Part shown: positions 1-9,350 of the stretch, piece by piece | How the letters are laid out: each line of letters opens with the position of its first letter | Numbering within the stretch: the stretch's first letter is position 1 | NCBI GenBank assembly: GCA_944472135.2 | Contig: OX235263.1 | Coordinates: 89,188,721 to 89,252,720, forward strand | From: Trichobilharzia regenti | Taxonomy: Eukaryota; Platyhelminthes; Trematoda; Strigeidida; Schistosomatidae | Direction: 5' to 3' | DNA length: 64,000 bases | Translations under genes and position numbers: made by a program | Notes under the pieces: generated by a model | Database searches by the model: none | Told to the model about the DNA's origin: nothing | Seen by the model: only the letters and a program-made list of their open reading frames with translations

Positions 1-290
1 ACTACCAGGGGTCGAACCCATGAGCTTCCGATTAAAAGGCAATCAAGCTCGTATACCATTCAGCCACTGGGAACCGACTCAATGGCCAGCCGATGAATAC
101 TAACTTCTGCCAATTCGTGATTTAGCGCGCTGAATGGTATACAAGCTAGTTTGCCTTGTAACCGGAAGGTCCTGGGTTCGACCCCTGGCAGTGAGTGCGT
201 ACTGCAGATGATTCCCAAACTAGGCTGACAAAACAGATGTTCAGTACTCCCTGGTTTTCACTGGTTCTGATATCAATCCATGATCAACTC
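1..290. mobile_element. Foldback tRNA-derived SINE dimer (family S1), left arm cut by window edge
   Basis: Two tRNA-like heads face each other. The minus-strand head (about 1-75) has a B box, read on its own strand, of GGTTCGACCCC and an A-box-like TGGCTGAATGG. The plus-strand head (about 120-190) has the same B box at 175-185. The plus arm continues into a hammerhead-derived stretch at 199-247: stem I is still perfect (GTACTG at 199-204, CAGTAC at 242-247), but the core is damaged (CAGATGA instead of CTGANGA, AAAA instead of GAAA). The same head-to-head unit recurs at 5815-6295 and 7835-8118, and in part at 3540-3900, 11405-11670 and 61795-62020, so the dimer seems to be the repeat unit. Confidence 0.75.
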
Positions 291-479
291 GTAATAAATT
301 TGTAGCAATAAACCTATGGCTAGTTTAAAGATATTGAGCTAAAATGGATGGATCTGTTATGTCAACCTTAAATGACTTACTGTTGGAAAAATCTCAGCAT
401 GTTGGGAATGAATCTCTTTTCGAATTTGTCAAACTGAGTCATATTAAGGGTAGAGACATGATATACAGCAAAGAATATA

Positions 480-650
480 TGAATTGATTGACAGTCCCTT
501 CAATTCTACTTTATGGTAGTGAGACGTTACTGTTAAAATTTCAGGAGATATGCAAAGATTAGCTGAGTTTGATTTTGTTTCCATTCACCGTCTTGTGGTA
601 GATGGTGTAATCTGATCAGTGATAAAATGATTGGAGGTGGTTGATAATAC
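480..650 (+). pseudogene. Fragment of non-LTR reverse transcriptase, post-catalytic region
   Basis: Broken frames encode a match to the region after the RT catalytic domain, with SILLYGSET followed by residues resembling LAEFDFVSIHRL. The same region occurs in the minus-strand element at 58330-60240. Several stops and frame changes interrupt it, so it is a dead fragment. Its edges are not sharp. Confidence 0.5.
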
Positions 651-734
651 GTTTCCAAATGTTTTGTATTCTTTAGGCTTCTGTAATTGGTCAGTAATCC
701 AGTCAACCAGTTAGTCATTCTGTGTAGTCAATAA

Positions 735-1302
735 AATACTATACACTTAGATATCATCCTGGGGAAAATAAAGGATTCACTGGATACAGAACTCCGTCAC
801 CCACCGGAACAAGCTGTATTCAGGAAAGGCTAATCATGGAATGTTTATATTGCAACTCTACACATCGTCATCACAGAACAAAGCGTAGAATGGTAGTCAA
901 GCCTCTCTCTCTCTACCTCAACTTCATCGACTTCGAAAAGGCCTTCGACAGACAGCATTGACAGAGAAGTAATTTGGAAACTACTTCAACACTACGGTGC
1001 TGGCTATATGACAGTGCCACGTGTCAAGAGATGCACAGTGGAAAACTCAGCGAGGCGTTCGAGGTGAATACAGGAGTAAGACAGGGTTAGCTGGCCACCT
1101 GCCTATTATCACCGACGGTATTCTTAGTTATGGTGGACTGGATTATGCTTCAGACTGTTGGTGGGGGGAGAAGTCAGTAATACGCTGGATGACCCATAAG
1201 AAGACTCTAGAAGATCTGGATTTTGCAGGTGGTATCTGTCTGATGTCACATAAACTCAAAGACTTGCAAGCGAAACCCAACAAGCTGGTCGAAGAGGCAG
1301 GG
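735..1302 (+). pseudogene. RTE-like reverse transcriptase fragment, left part
   Basis: The fragment begins inside the RT domain (like the LGRIKDALDTEL region of the longer copy at 21-24 kb) and runs through recognisable blocks: PPEQAVFRKG, LNFIDFEKAFD (catalytic motif A), and then LEDLDFA in the stretch leading to motif C. Frameshifts and stops are frequent. The endonuclease and the N-terminal part of RT are absent, as expected for a 5'-truncated non-LTR insertion. The fragment is interrupted at about 1302 by the tail of a different retroelement and resumes at 1691, so the two pieces were once continuous. Confidence 0.75.
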
Positions 1303-1690
1303 TCAGGCTGGAAAAAAGCTAGCGGCGGTCAAACAAAAACTTGGCCTCACCAGTCAATGAAATCCACAACAGTTGGTCTAAGCCACGTAGGAAGGTGTAG
1401 ACTTCCAGGCTGGGGTCCTCGGGACGGTAAAAATCTATGGTTGGAAACAATTGGTGACATGACTCAAAATCGTTCTCAGTGGCTAGCGCAAATGCATCCA
1501 CTCCTTGTGACTTATGATCTTCAATGAAACTGTTTTGTTTTTGTTTATTACTCCTATGTCTGACACTTCTGCTCACTGATTCTATTATGCTTTCCTTGTA
1601 CTTTCTTCTCTTGCTTTGCGTGCTACACGGAGTGTGGCGACTTGAACTTCCGCACATTTGTGCAAAGTTCTATGTCGAAAACAGACAGGG
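1303..1690 (+). mobile_element. 5'-truncated non-LTR element tail nested in the RTE-like fragment
   Basis: The sequence reads as the last codons plus 3' UTR of the same family found on the minus strand at 58330-60240: GWKKASGGQTKTW, then SLSHVGRCRLPGWGPRD, then a leucine-rich stretch that is probably UTR rather than protein. It splits the surrounding RTE frame exactly between a VEEAG-like and a GLQVNTERTEVMKI-like segment. Candidate target duplication: GGCAGGG at 1296-1302 and GACAGGG at 1684-1690, one mismatch. Confidence 0.7.
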
Positions 1691-2036
1691 AAAACAGGAC
1701 TGCAGGTGAACACAGAGAGGACGGAGGTGATGAAGATAACCATTCAACCAACAACAGCAACAGCCGCCAACACCAATCACCATCAACGGAAGAGATTTAA
1801 CAGACCTTGTCTCGTTCACTTATCTAGACAGCCAGCATCGCTTCAACTACAGGTGGAATGGATGATGATGATGATGATGATGATGTCAAAGTCAGCCAGA
1901 ATCAAAAAAAAGGCCATATACGCCTTCATCAACCTGAAACCAGTTTCGAAGTCTTTCACACTCAGGATAAGGAACAAGATTCACATTTTCAACATCAGTG
2001 TCAAGTCGGTCCTTTTGTGGTGAGAACTGGCTGCAA
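1691..2036 (+). pseudogene. RTE-like reverse transcriptase fragment, right part
   Basis: This continues the fragment at 735-1302 after the nested insertion. It starts with GLQVNTERTEVMKI and goes on to a stretch resembling IRIFNTNVKSVLLYGS near 1975-2020. Frames are broken. The ATG-rich run at 1858-1886 is a simple trinucleotide repeat and not a meaningful aspartate tract. Confidence 0.65.
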
Positions 2037-2539
2037 GTCAAAATTGTAGACAACAATTTTTGTCAGTGTTCGCGTCTTGAATCAAGGCTATGAGAAAAGC
2101 AATAACAAAGCTTAACCTTGAGAAAATCACCGGAAAATCATAATGAAGTTAACGTGTACAAATACGATTCGTAGATACATGGCTTGATTTTCTGAGAAAT
2201 AGCCATAAAAGCATAACAGAATAACCTCCAGCAGGTAAACAGTCAATCAGAAGACGTTATAATCCACCGCCAACAATAATGTACGTGAACATCAATAAAA
2301 TATCTATTGATTTTCTCAATAGACGATCTGTTGCCTGACCCTTGTCTTCTCTCGTGACACTATTATGCAGGTCAGAAAACTGCACTTCGCGTAAGTCACG
2401 AAAAAGATTTCCAACAGGTGACTTCACACTTTTAAAAACTTCTACCTTCTCTCCATAATGAAGATCAAATGGTCAGAAAAAATCAATGACAAGAAACTCT
2501 AGGTACAAACCAACAGGTAAGAGCCGATTGTTCAAAAAA
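2037..2539. other. No recognisable gene
   Basis: I see no known element here. On the minus strand a frame without a clear start stays open for about 60 codons (roughly 2285-2480, containing KVEVFKSVKSPVGNLFRDL), but I recognise no family and see no convincing splice context. Confidence 0.4.
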
Positions 2540-2805
2540 TATGTAGAAGAAAATAAAGATGGATAAGGCATACATTGAAGAAACCGTCGAATGAAATTGC
2601 GTGCAATGTAGGCCATTGAAATGAGTGAGCCGTCATTGCAAGGGTGGCATGTAGAAGATCGTGAATTGGGGATGAATAAATGAGGGATTATAGTCAATCG
2701 GGGAGCCAGCCAGGATGGCAGAAAATAGAATAAAGTAGAGATGTGTTACCGAAGCCCTACATTCCACTCAGAAATCAAGGGAACAATAACAGTAATAATA
2801 ACAAT
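2540..2805 (+). mobile_element. RTE-like 3' tail
   Basis: Shares with the tails at 9060-9240, 24120-24305 and 56910-57195 the order: a GGCATACATTGAAG-like block, a GGTGGCATG-AGAAGATCGTG block, the terminal CCCTACATTCCACT block, then an AT-rich run of AATAAC units. These are the last codons and the short-repeat tail of the RTE-like family. It is 5'-truncated. Confidence 0.65.
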
Positions 2806-2894
2806 ACGTAATTACACAACAGTTAAAACAAAAGGTTAACAATTAACTAAAAACATATTCACTAGTGAAATTAAAGCAATTTTTAAATAAGCAC

Positions 2895-2940
2895 ATTAGT
2901 TAATTATTATTATTATTATTATTTTTATTTCTATTTCTAT
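2895..2940 (+). repeat. (ATT)n microsatellite
   Basis: A run of ATT/TTA units about 30 nt long followed by T-rich sequence. Trinucleotide tails of this kind end several of the non-LTR fragments in this window. Confidence 0.8.
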
Positions 2941-3539
2941 ACAATTACACATTCTACTTTATAAAATAAAATAGACAGAATTGTCTTGTCTTAGATAACT
3001 CTGACAGTGTAATCCACTTATCTATCTTAAGCCTTTTACCATAAATTTAAACAAATTTATTAAAAAGAAGGCATACAGTTTCTTTTGTAAACCCAAAAAA
3101 GAGAAAAAGAAACAACTGAAACTAATGAAACTTCATTTTTGTGTAATAATTCGTAGTGTTATTTAACTCTCTCTCTCACAGATGGTCTAAATAAAACTTA
3201 ACAGTTTTAAGCAATAAAACCATTGAACAATTTAACATTTGAATATATTTCTACGTTTTTTTACTTCTCAGTTTAATTCATGAATCTTATTTTTTTAAAG
3301 AATTTAATAAATTTGTTAAATCTTTCTTTGATATTATTGAATAACGGTCTATAGTAAGGTAAGTGAGCAAGATTAAAACAAAAACCAAAAAAGAGAAAAA
3401 AAATTCTGCTTTAGTTTTAGTATATTGGTGAGGTAATGAATAATTGAACCATTGAACATGAACATAAACTTAATTAAGTTGAGGTTTTCAATTGTCAGTT
3501 TACACGGAAAGAATTGATTTCAGTCTATATTTCATAAAG

Positions 3540-3900
3540 AACCTAGATTGGATAATCACTGGAAAGATTGGGATGAAGTAGAGAACTGTTTCGTCTCAGT
3601 TTAATGCTCTTCAGTATTGCGCAATCATGACTACAGCACGGATTGAACCTAACACCTTTAGGTTAGACTTGAAACTCCTTTGATGATTGAGTATGGGATG
3701 GAAATCCTGGGTTTCTGATGAGAAATCATGGCCAGTGAACTTCATTAAGTGCAATGTGAAGATAACACTCATTGATGACACTGGATAGCTCCGGCTGCAT
3801 ATATTGTGAATTGGTAGAAGTTGAAATTCATGGGACACTGGATTCCGTCTCTGTATCTGAACAGCAACACTGATTCTTAGCAACTTATAGTGTTAAAATC
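3540..3900 (-). mobile_element. Degenerate SINE family S1 copy with hammerhead core residues
   Basis: Read on the minus strand it contains CTGAAGA (plus coordinates 3608-3614) and GAAA (3589-3592) at hammerhead-like spacing, but stem I is not conserved. The adjacent sequence up to 3900 matches the tRNA-like head and the central spacer of the S1 foldback unit only loosely. An old copy. Confidence 0.5.
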
Positions 3901-3984
3901 CTAAATTTCCTGATAACTCCTTTCTTAATGAGTAGTACAAACAGCTTAGGAAGTTTAAAATTCGATGTAGCATAAAACTTGTTC

Positions 3985-4095
3985 AGTTTTTTTGATGATG
4001 TTGTTTTGTTCTCTAGCCTGGATGGATTATTGGCTAAGCTTTCGTCCACTAACCTTTCGAAAATATCTTCAATGCTAACTTATTATTCTTCAAAC
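3985..4095 (-). repeat. PLE-type terminal repeat fragment
   Basis: The plus strand carries TTTTGTTCTCTAGCCTGGATGG, then GCTAAGCTTTCGTC, then ATCTTCAATGC. The same order occurs at 51325-51435 and directly downstream of a PLE endonuclease gene at 54775-54875. On the minus strand it reads TTGAAGA ... GGACGAAAGC, a degraded hammerhead-like core. Confidence 0.55.
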
Positions 4096-4167
4096 TTAAT
4101 GAGCTGACTGTTGTTACGTTTCCTATTTTCGTTTCTGTCTCTTAGTCTGAATAGCTTCACTAGTTAT

Positions 4168-4206
4168 ATCTATTATTATTATTACTATTATTATTATTAT
4201 TATTAA
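4168..4206. repeat. (TAT)n microsatellite
   Basis: About 38 nt of imperfect TAT/ATT units directly upstream of the CR1-like 3' tail at 4235-4500. Confidence 0.85.
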
Positions 4207-4234
4207 TATCTCTTTTCTCTTGTCGACAATACCG

Positions 4235-4500
4235 AAGGACTAACTGGCGAAAGGATCAACTCCAATCACAGTAGTAACAGTCTTAACATACCTCATACTA
4301 CAAACCACATATAATTAATCCCAGCACTACTCCCTTTGGAGTCAACCAAAGCTACGACAGTCGAGTGGCGGGACAAGCTACGCAGAAGTTTACCGAAGAT
4401 CAAGAACCTATACCTCACAATCAAGAAGCGAGCACAAAGAAATCAAATTGGTTTATACTAGCTCGTAAAAACGATATTGGATATTGGAACTTCAAAGTGA
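4235..4500 (+). mobile_element. CR1-like 3' UTR fragment
   Basis: Matches, with moderate divergence, the sequence at 49130-49415 that follows a CR1-like RT C-terminus, and the reverse-strand copy at 13990-14175. Shared blocks include CATACTACAAACCACAT, GAGTGGCGGG, ACCTCACAATCAAGAA and GGTTTATACTAGCTCG. It ends in a doubled ATATTGG motif (about 4475-4490), in line with the short tandem 3' repeats typical of the CR1 clade. Confidence 0.65.
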
Positions 4501-4561
4501 GGTGAGCATTGGAAATTAATTCTGTATAGGTGAACTGCATGTATCCTCTTTTTTGTTTTCC

Positions 4562-4800
4562 TTCACGTTCCCAGTGGAACATAGGGCTTCAAGGCAGAGG
4601 CTTGACGTTTCTGTAGCAGAGTGTATTTATACAGGATGGGATTGCTAAACTCATGCCCGACCTTTCCTCTTTACTTGACTTATTACTGGCTTGGTGAGGT
4701 AAGGGAGTGCGTCGGCCGGGGATAGAACCTCGGACCATGTGCATGGTCGGCGAGACTCCTAACCTAAGTGGTAGAACGTCACACCGAAATTCTGTAGTAT
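4562..4800 (-). mobile_element. SINE family S2 copy with a short RTE tail remnant
   Basis: The minus strand carries a tRNA-like head with GGTTCTATCCCCGG as a weak B box, then the S2 body (ACGCACTCCCTTACCTCACCAAGCC and so on), also present at 52535-52690 and 63060-63345. The first ~40 bases (GTTCCCAGTGGAACATAGGG) are the reverse complement of an RTE-like 3' end. Confidence 0.55.
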
Positions 4801-4984
4801 TTTGGGAACTATTCGATAAAATAGTTTGACCCACTTAAACGTCTATGTCGAGATTCAGTTCTGTATTATCACTTCAACCTTTAAAAATTGCTCAGGAGTT
4901 ATCAGAATATTTTCCTTAGGTGTTTGAATTTTCAAGTTTATTTTTATTTTATTTTTTTTATTTTTGATTACAGCTTGATTCCAC

Positions 4985-5150
4985 ACCGTATTTTTGGGAC
5001 GAGTGTGGAATTTTCAGCGTGGATATCGGTAGCCCAAAATCCGCAGGCCGACCATAGATATCAGGTGTGCGCTGGCGCGGGCTCGAACCCCGGACCATGC
5101 GCATGGTCGGAGAGAGTTCTAACCACTGTGCCACCGACGCACAACCATCA
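4985..5150 (-). mobile_element. tRNA-derived SINE, family S4
   Basis: On the minus strand it begins TGCGTCGGTGGCACAGTGG (A box) and has a B box GGGTTCGAGCCC (plus 5090-5101), then a body shared with 57240-57375. The heads suggest RNA polymerase III origin; I cannot tell whether either copy is still transcribed. Confidence 0.65.
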
Positions 5151-5365
5151 AGCTTACAATTTTCGGAACTTAAGTCTTGTTAATATCTACAGTTCCATGC
5201 AGAAATACTCCTCTATTGGATGTGAAAATGAACGACAGGTGTGAATGTTATACAGGTCAAGTTAAGACAGAGAATTTACCAAACCGGTTGGAAAAAGTTG
5301 AAGTTAAAGTACTAAAAGGTGCAATAACACATCATCTCATAGACTGAGGACATCATAGTGGCACG

Positions 5366-5597
5366 TAATTGATCCAATGTTTGAATAAAGAAAGAACGAA
5401 CATATTTGTAGATAGGATAATACGAGCTGCTTCTACTTCGTGGACTCTCTTCAACTGCGTACACCCTAAATAAATCAATTATATGCTACACAATGATGTC
5501 TGAACATACTTTTTACAATGACTTTAGGTCATAAACAGAGAGTATAAACAATATAATTTCAAAGATGTCATAAGTAGAAAATTATTTAGTTTTAAAA
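5366..5597 (-). pseudogene. Decayed inverted copy of the candidate exon at 6586-6903
   Basis: The reverse complement of this stretch aligns with about 6555-6800, including flanking bases upstream of the exon candidate, at roughly 85% identity by eye. Here the frame is destroyed: the codons matching CSDTILQ read CSDIIV followed by a stop. About 1 kb separates the two arms and contains the S1 foldback SINE. Confidence 0.65.
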
Positions 5598-5814
5598 GAG
5601 TAATTATTTATACAGTAATTAGACAAGGAGATGGGGTAGAGCTCGGATTTGGACTAGAGACACAATGTAAGAAAGAACAAAAGAGTGAATTTCTACGTAT
5701 TATGATAGAGAGTTTAGAAAGGTGGACGGAGATGATTAGTGAAGTGAAATTATAAAATAGAAAAAATAATTTAATTTATTCAAGTGTTGGTTCGTAGGGA
5801 CTTGATTGATTGGT

Positions 5815-6295
5815 TATAGGATTTCATCATGAGCTGACATTGGTTAGAGAACCATTGGAAAACCTGGGAGTACTGGACTGCTGTTTTGTCAGTCCAGTTT
5901 GGAACTCTTCGTCATTACGCACCCAGGACGTTTTGGTTACAAGGCGACTTGCCCTATCCAGGTAGATAGTTACCTTGGGTTCTAGTGAGAAGTCATGACC
6001 AGTAGGGTGCAGCAGGTCGGATGTGACTACAAATACTCGCCGAAGATATCGGCTAGCGGTTGCGCTATGTCGTGAATCGGCAGAAGTTACAATTTAAGAG
6101 CCAGCGGACCGGTTCCTAGTGGTCGGTTGGTCTACGAGCTCGACGTGTATCTAGAAGATCCTGGGTTCGATATCTAGTGGGTGCGTGCTGCTGAGGAGTC
6201 CCGAACTGGACTGACCAAACAGCTGTCCAATACTCCCAGGTTTTCCAATGGTTTTCTATCCTGTGTCAGCTCATGATAAAATTCCGTGACTAATT
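5815..6295. mobile_element. Complete foldback S1 dimer
   Basis: A full head-to-head unit. The left arm (minus) and the right arm (plus) end in inverted terminal blocks of about 60-80 bp (outer sequence like GATTTCATCATGAGCTGACA and its inverse). Each arm has a tRNA-like head and a hammerhead-like stretch. The plus arm keeps CTGAGGA followed by GTCC, but has extra bases before AAA; the minus arm has lost CTGANGA. The central spacer contains the CGGCAGAAGTTACAATTTAAG block seen in every S1 unit. Confidence 0.75.
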
Positions 6296-6585
6296 TAATT
6301 TAGCAGATTTGAAACTTTAATAGTGAGTTCAATTCAGCGAATGAAAATCAAGATTGAGTGGAGTGTCACGCATACAACAGAACAAAGCCCAATGGCACAC
6401 GAACGAAACATGGTCACAAGGGTAGTTAGAGATCAGTCACACTCCCTTTCTGTATGCATAGGTTAGGTTGAATTCTTTTGATGGCAGTGGTTACTGCGAA
6501 ATGAAGTAACCATAATTTTCCTTTGTGTATTGATTATTTCGGGAGCCTGGCCAATTTCCACTGTATGTCTTTTAACACTAAATAA

Positions 6586-6903
6586 TTGTCTACTTATATC
6601 ATCTTTGAAATTATGTTGCTTATACTTTCTGTTTATGACTTGAAGTCATTGCAAAAAGTATGTTCAGACACCATTTTGCAGCATATAACTGATTTATTTA
6701 GTATGCACGCAGTTGAAGAGAATCCACAAATTATTCTGTCTACAAATATGTTCATTCTTTCTTTATTTGAACTAATAAAGGGAATTGGGCTGTATTATCC
6801 AACGTCATCAGCAGATAAACAACGGAAGAAAGGATTTTTGTATTTGTGGAGGTTTTTGAAATTACAGTTTATAAATCCTGACTCAGTGAATACAAGGAAA
6901 TGA
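6586..6903 (+). CDS. Candidate host coding exon, unknown protein
   Basis: An open frame of 105 codons ending in TGA. The inner part (ILQHITDLFSMHAVEENP, then LFELIKGIGLYYP, then KGFLYLWRFLKLQF) has the helical, mixed-charge look of real protein, and it matches none of the transposon proteins here. A possible splice acceptor (TATGTTCAG) lies at about 6667-6675, so the first codons may be intronic and the true start may be further upstream. The inverted copy at 5366-5597 has lost its frame while this one has not, which mildly favours this being the constrained copy. I do not recognise the family. It could be a terminal exon, a retrogene piece, or chance. Confidence 0.3.
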   Translation: MSTYIIFEIMLLILSVYDLKSLQKVCSDTILQHITDLFSMHAVEENPQIILSTNMFILSLFELIKGIGLYYPTSSADKQRKKGFLYLWRFLKLQFINPDSVNTRK

Positions 6904-7834
6904 TGGTCACCATTAATCTACCATGACAATATCTTTGACTGATTAACTGTTACTTGTTAATTCTCTTCCTATTTGTCCCTTGTTATTCTTTATTTTGTGT
7001 TTAAATGTATACTACTTACTAGTAGAGAGTAGTATGAATATATATGCTACTTTATAACTATGATGTGTAATAATTATAGTAGTTATTTCCCTATAGTTAA
7101 ACATAATTTGTGGTACATACTTTATTTATATACCATTCCCTTTTTGAACTTTGTTTTTCTCAAAGCCTTTTATTCTTTGTATGGTATTCGTGTAGTGTTT
7201 AATCTACACGTGGATCACCTTTGGCATGGCTTCTTTTATTTTTCTTAAATAACGCAGAGTGACTATGCATTTATCTGCATTCAGAAAGAGACACCTTATG
7301 ATTCGAGGTTTGCATATTATATTTCATTATTTTATGCATTATATAGGACCGTATTCTAGGAAAATCTTATGATTTTGAATTTTACGCCTCACTGAACGTA
7401 TGGTTTAACTAACGGATCGGTTTATCGCTCCAGATTCCTTTGAAGAAATGTACATTATTACTAGTATTTTACCCTATGTCTTATTACTGTTCTTGACTAC
7501 ATTTAGTCAGTGGAATTATCTTACCTCGTTTCATAGTTTCCGAGTGTTGATTTGCGAGAATTCGATTACCTTCAAGTTAAATCACGGATTGACATCAGTT
7601 TGAGAAACACTGAATACCAGGAATTATTGGACAAATGTTTCATCTTATTAAATGTTTTATAAGTCAAGTTCAGGTTACTAAGGTAGAAGAAGTAAACCGG
7701 ATCACGGTCCCCTTGAATCAATATAGAGAAAACAGTTAGTTACCGAAAAAAGTAACTTGAAAATGTTAGAACCTTTAAGACGAATTGTAATTATGGTTAT
7801 TATGAAACGATTTCAAGTTTGACTACAAAGTGAC
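6904..7834. other. No recognisable gene
   Basis: AT-rich sequence without a transposon or exon that I can identify. Confidence 0.4.
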
Positions 7835-8118
7835 TTCATTTAGAGAACCGTGGGAAGTCAAGGAGTACTCGGGACTCTTCAGTAGTATATACCCTTGACC
7901 CCATCAACGATCAAACCCACAGCCTTCAGTTCACGATGTGAAGTCATTGACTACTGAGCCACTGGGACGGAATACAATGGTCAGATAATTACAACTTTTG
8001 TCAGTTCGCCATTTTTAACACCAGTGCCAGCCGATGTTGTCAACGATTATGTGTCCTCACTTCCAACTTGGTGGACCCTGTGGGCGGGGTAGTGAATGTG
8101 TACTGCTGAAGAGCCTCA
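7835..8118. mobile_element. S1 foldback copy, truncated by an RTE-like fragment
   Basis: The minus arm (about 7850-7970) has the tRNA-like head (GAGCCACTGGGAC inverted) and a shortened hammerhead region in which the centre between CTGAAGAGTCCC and AGTACT is deleted. The plus arm starts near 8040 and breaks at about 8118, after GTACTGCTGAAGAG, where RTE-like sequence begins. Confidence 0.6.
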
Positions 8119-9240
8119 TATCATTGTATGGAGATTGCCGCCAACAAGTATACATCTCATCCAACAGGAATACGACACTCCTGCGTGCCAAGTAATCCAC
8201 AACGGGAAACTCACGGATTCCTTCTAAGTGGAGACAGGAGAAAGACAAGGCTAGCTGGCTGGCTGCCTACTATCTCCAATGGTTTTCCTGATTGTGGTAT
8301 ACTGGATAGTGCGACAGACAGACAGAAGGCAGGGCAATGAGGAGACGGGCATAAAATGGACTCACAAAAAAAACTTGGAGGATCTGGACTTCGCCGATAA
8401 CATACACATGTCTGATTTCCCACAAAGTGGAAGATATGCGAGTGAAAAGCAAAAAGTTGACTGAAGAAGCATCCAGAGAAGATAAGAATTCAGGTGAACA
8501 TGGAGAAAACAGAGGTCGGTGATGAAGATTCCTGGCTAACAGCAACAACAACAACACCAGACGACAAGCACTATAATTAGGATGAATCTGAAAGAAGCGA
8601 CCTCATTCATCTATATACCTACCTAGCAAGCATCGTTTTAACTACAAGCGAACGGAACTAAAGAGTATATCACCGCGAGGACCAGGAAAGCAAGCCAAGC
8701 TTTCATTACTCTCAGGTCGCTGAGTGCAGATCAACAACACTACTCAGAATGAAAATGAAAATAAGATGCGAATTTTCAACTCCAATGTGAAGTCAGTGCT
8801 ACCTTATGGATCAAGCAAACTTCAGACCTTCATCAACCGCTCTCTTCGCTCAATACTCAAGACCAAATGGCCAGAAAAGATCAGCAACAGAGAGCTCTGG
8901 AGGCGAACCAACCAGGAACTGATTGTGCATGAAATATGCAGGAAGAAATGGAGGTAGGTGGATTGGCCATACTCTGAGAAAACAAATTACCATCAAGTGA
9001 GTGACATCACACGCCAGGTCATCACTTTAGTGGAATCCAAATGGGAAGCGGTGAGTTGATCGGCAGTGCGAGGATTTAGTGACATGGAGGAGGTCATGTG
9101 AAAAGGAAATGAAAGCGTGTTGGCAGACATGGAGTCAGATGAAAACATTGACAGGGAACCGAACGCAATGGAGACGTGCGCGGTTGAAGCCCTATGTTCC
9201 TTTAGGAACTAAAGGCCACAATAATAAATTGAATAATAAT
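8119..9240 (+). pseudogene. RTE-like reverse transcriptase C-terminal fragment with 3' tail
   Basis: 5'-truncated copy of the RTE-like family, starting near the region before RT motif B. Recognisable pieces in shifting frames are LLSPMVFLIVVYWIVRQT, then NLEDLDFADNI (catalytic motif C region with A-D-N instead of A-D-D), then a long C-terminal region with SNVKSVLPYGS, LQTFINRSLRSILKTKWPEK and ELWRRTNQE, and the terminal GDMEEVM-like block near 9080-9110. It ends in an AATAAT tail (9215-9235). It lies downstream of the ZSWIM2-like exons, probably in intron 4 of that minus-strand gene. Confidence 0.75.
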
Positions 9241-9350
9241 GGAGAGTATTCAGCTGAAGAGTTCTACCTAAATTGGATGAATTCACTAAGTTCTACTTCA
9301 TTTACATTTGTCTCTTATTATTTATTCTAAAACCAGTTTTTTTAACTCAC

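Noticed and set aside
1..75. tRNA gene
   Set aside because: A and B boxes are present but the sequence cannot fold into a full cloverleaf and is followed by SINE body; it recurs many times with divergence.
1524..1709. Leucine-rich 61-codon frame that looks like a signal or membrane peptide
   Set aside because: It is the 3' UTR of a non-LTR element; the same stretch is found at 58350-58650 in the other orientation with different frame breaks.
1858..2049. Frame starting with a run of aspartates
   Set aside because: A GAT trinucleotide repeat inside a decayed RTE fragment.
2285..2480. About 60-codon minus-strand frame as a host exon
   Set aside because: No family match, no clear splice sites; within the range of chance open frames.
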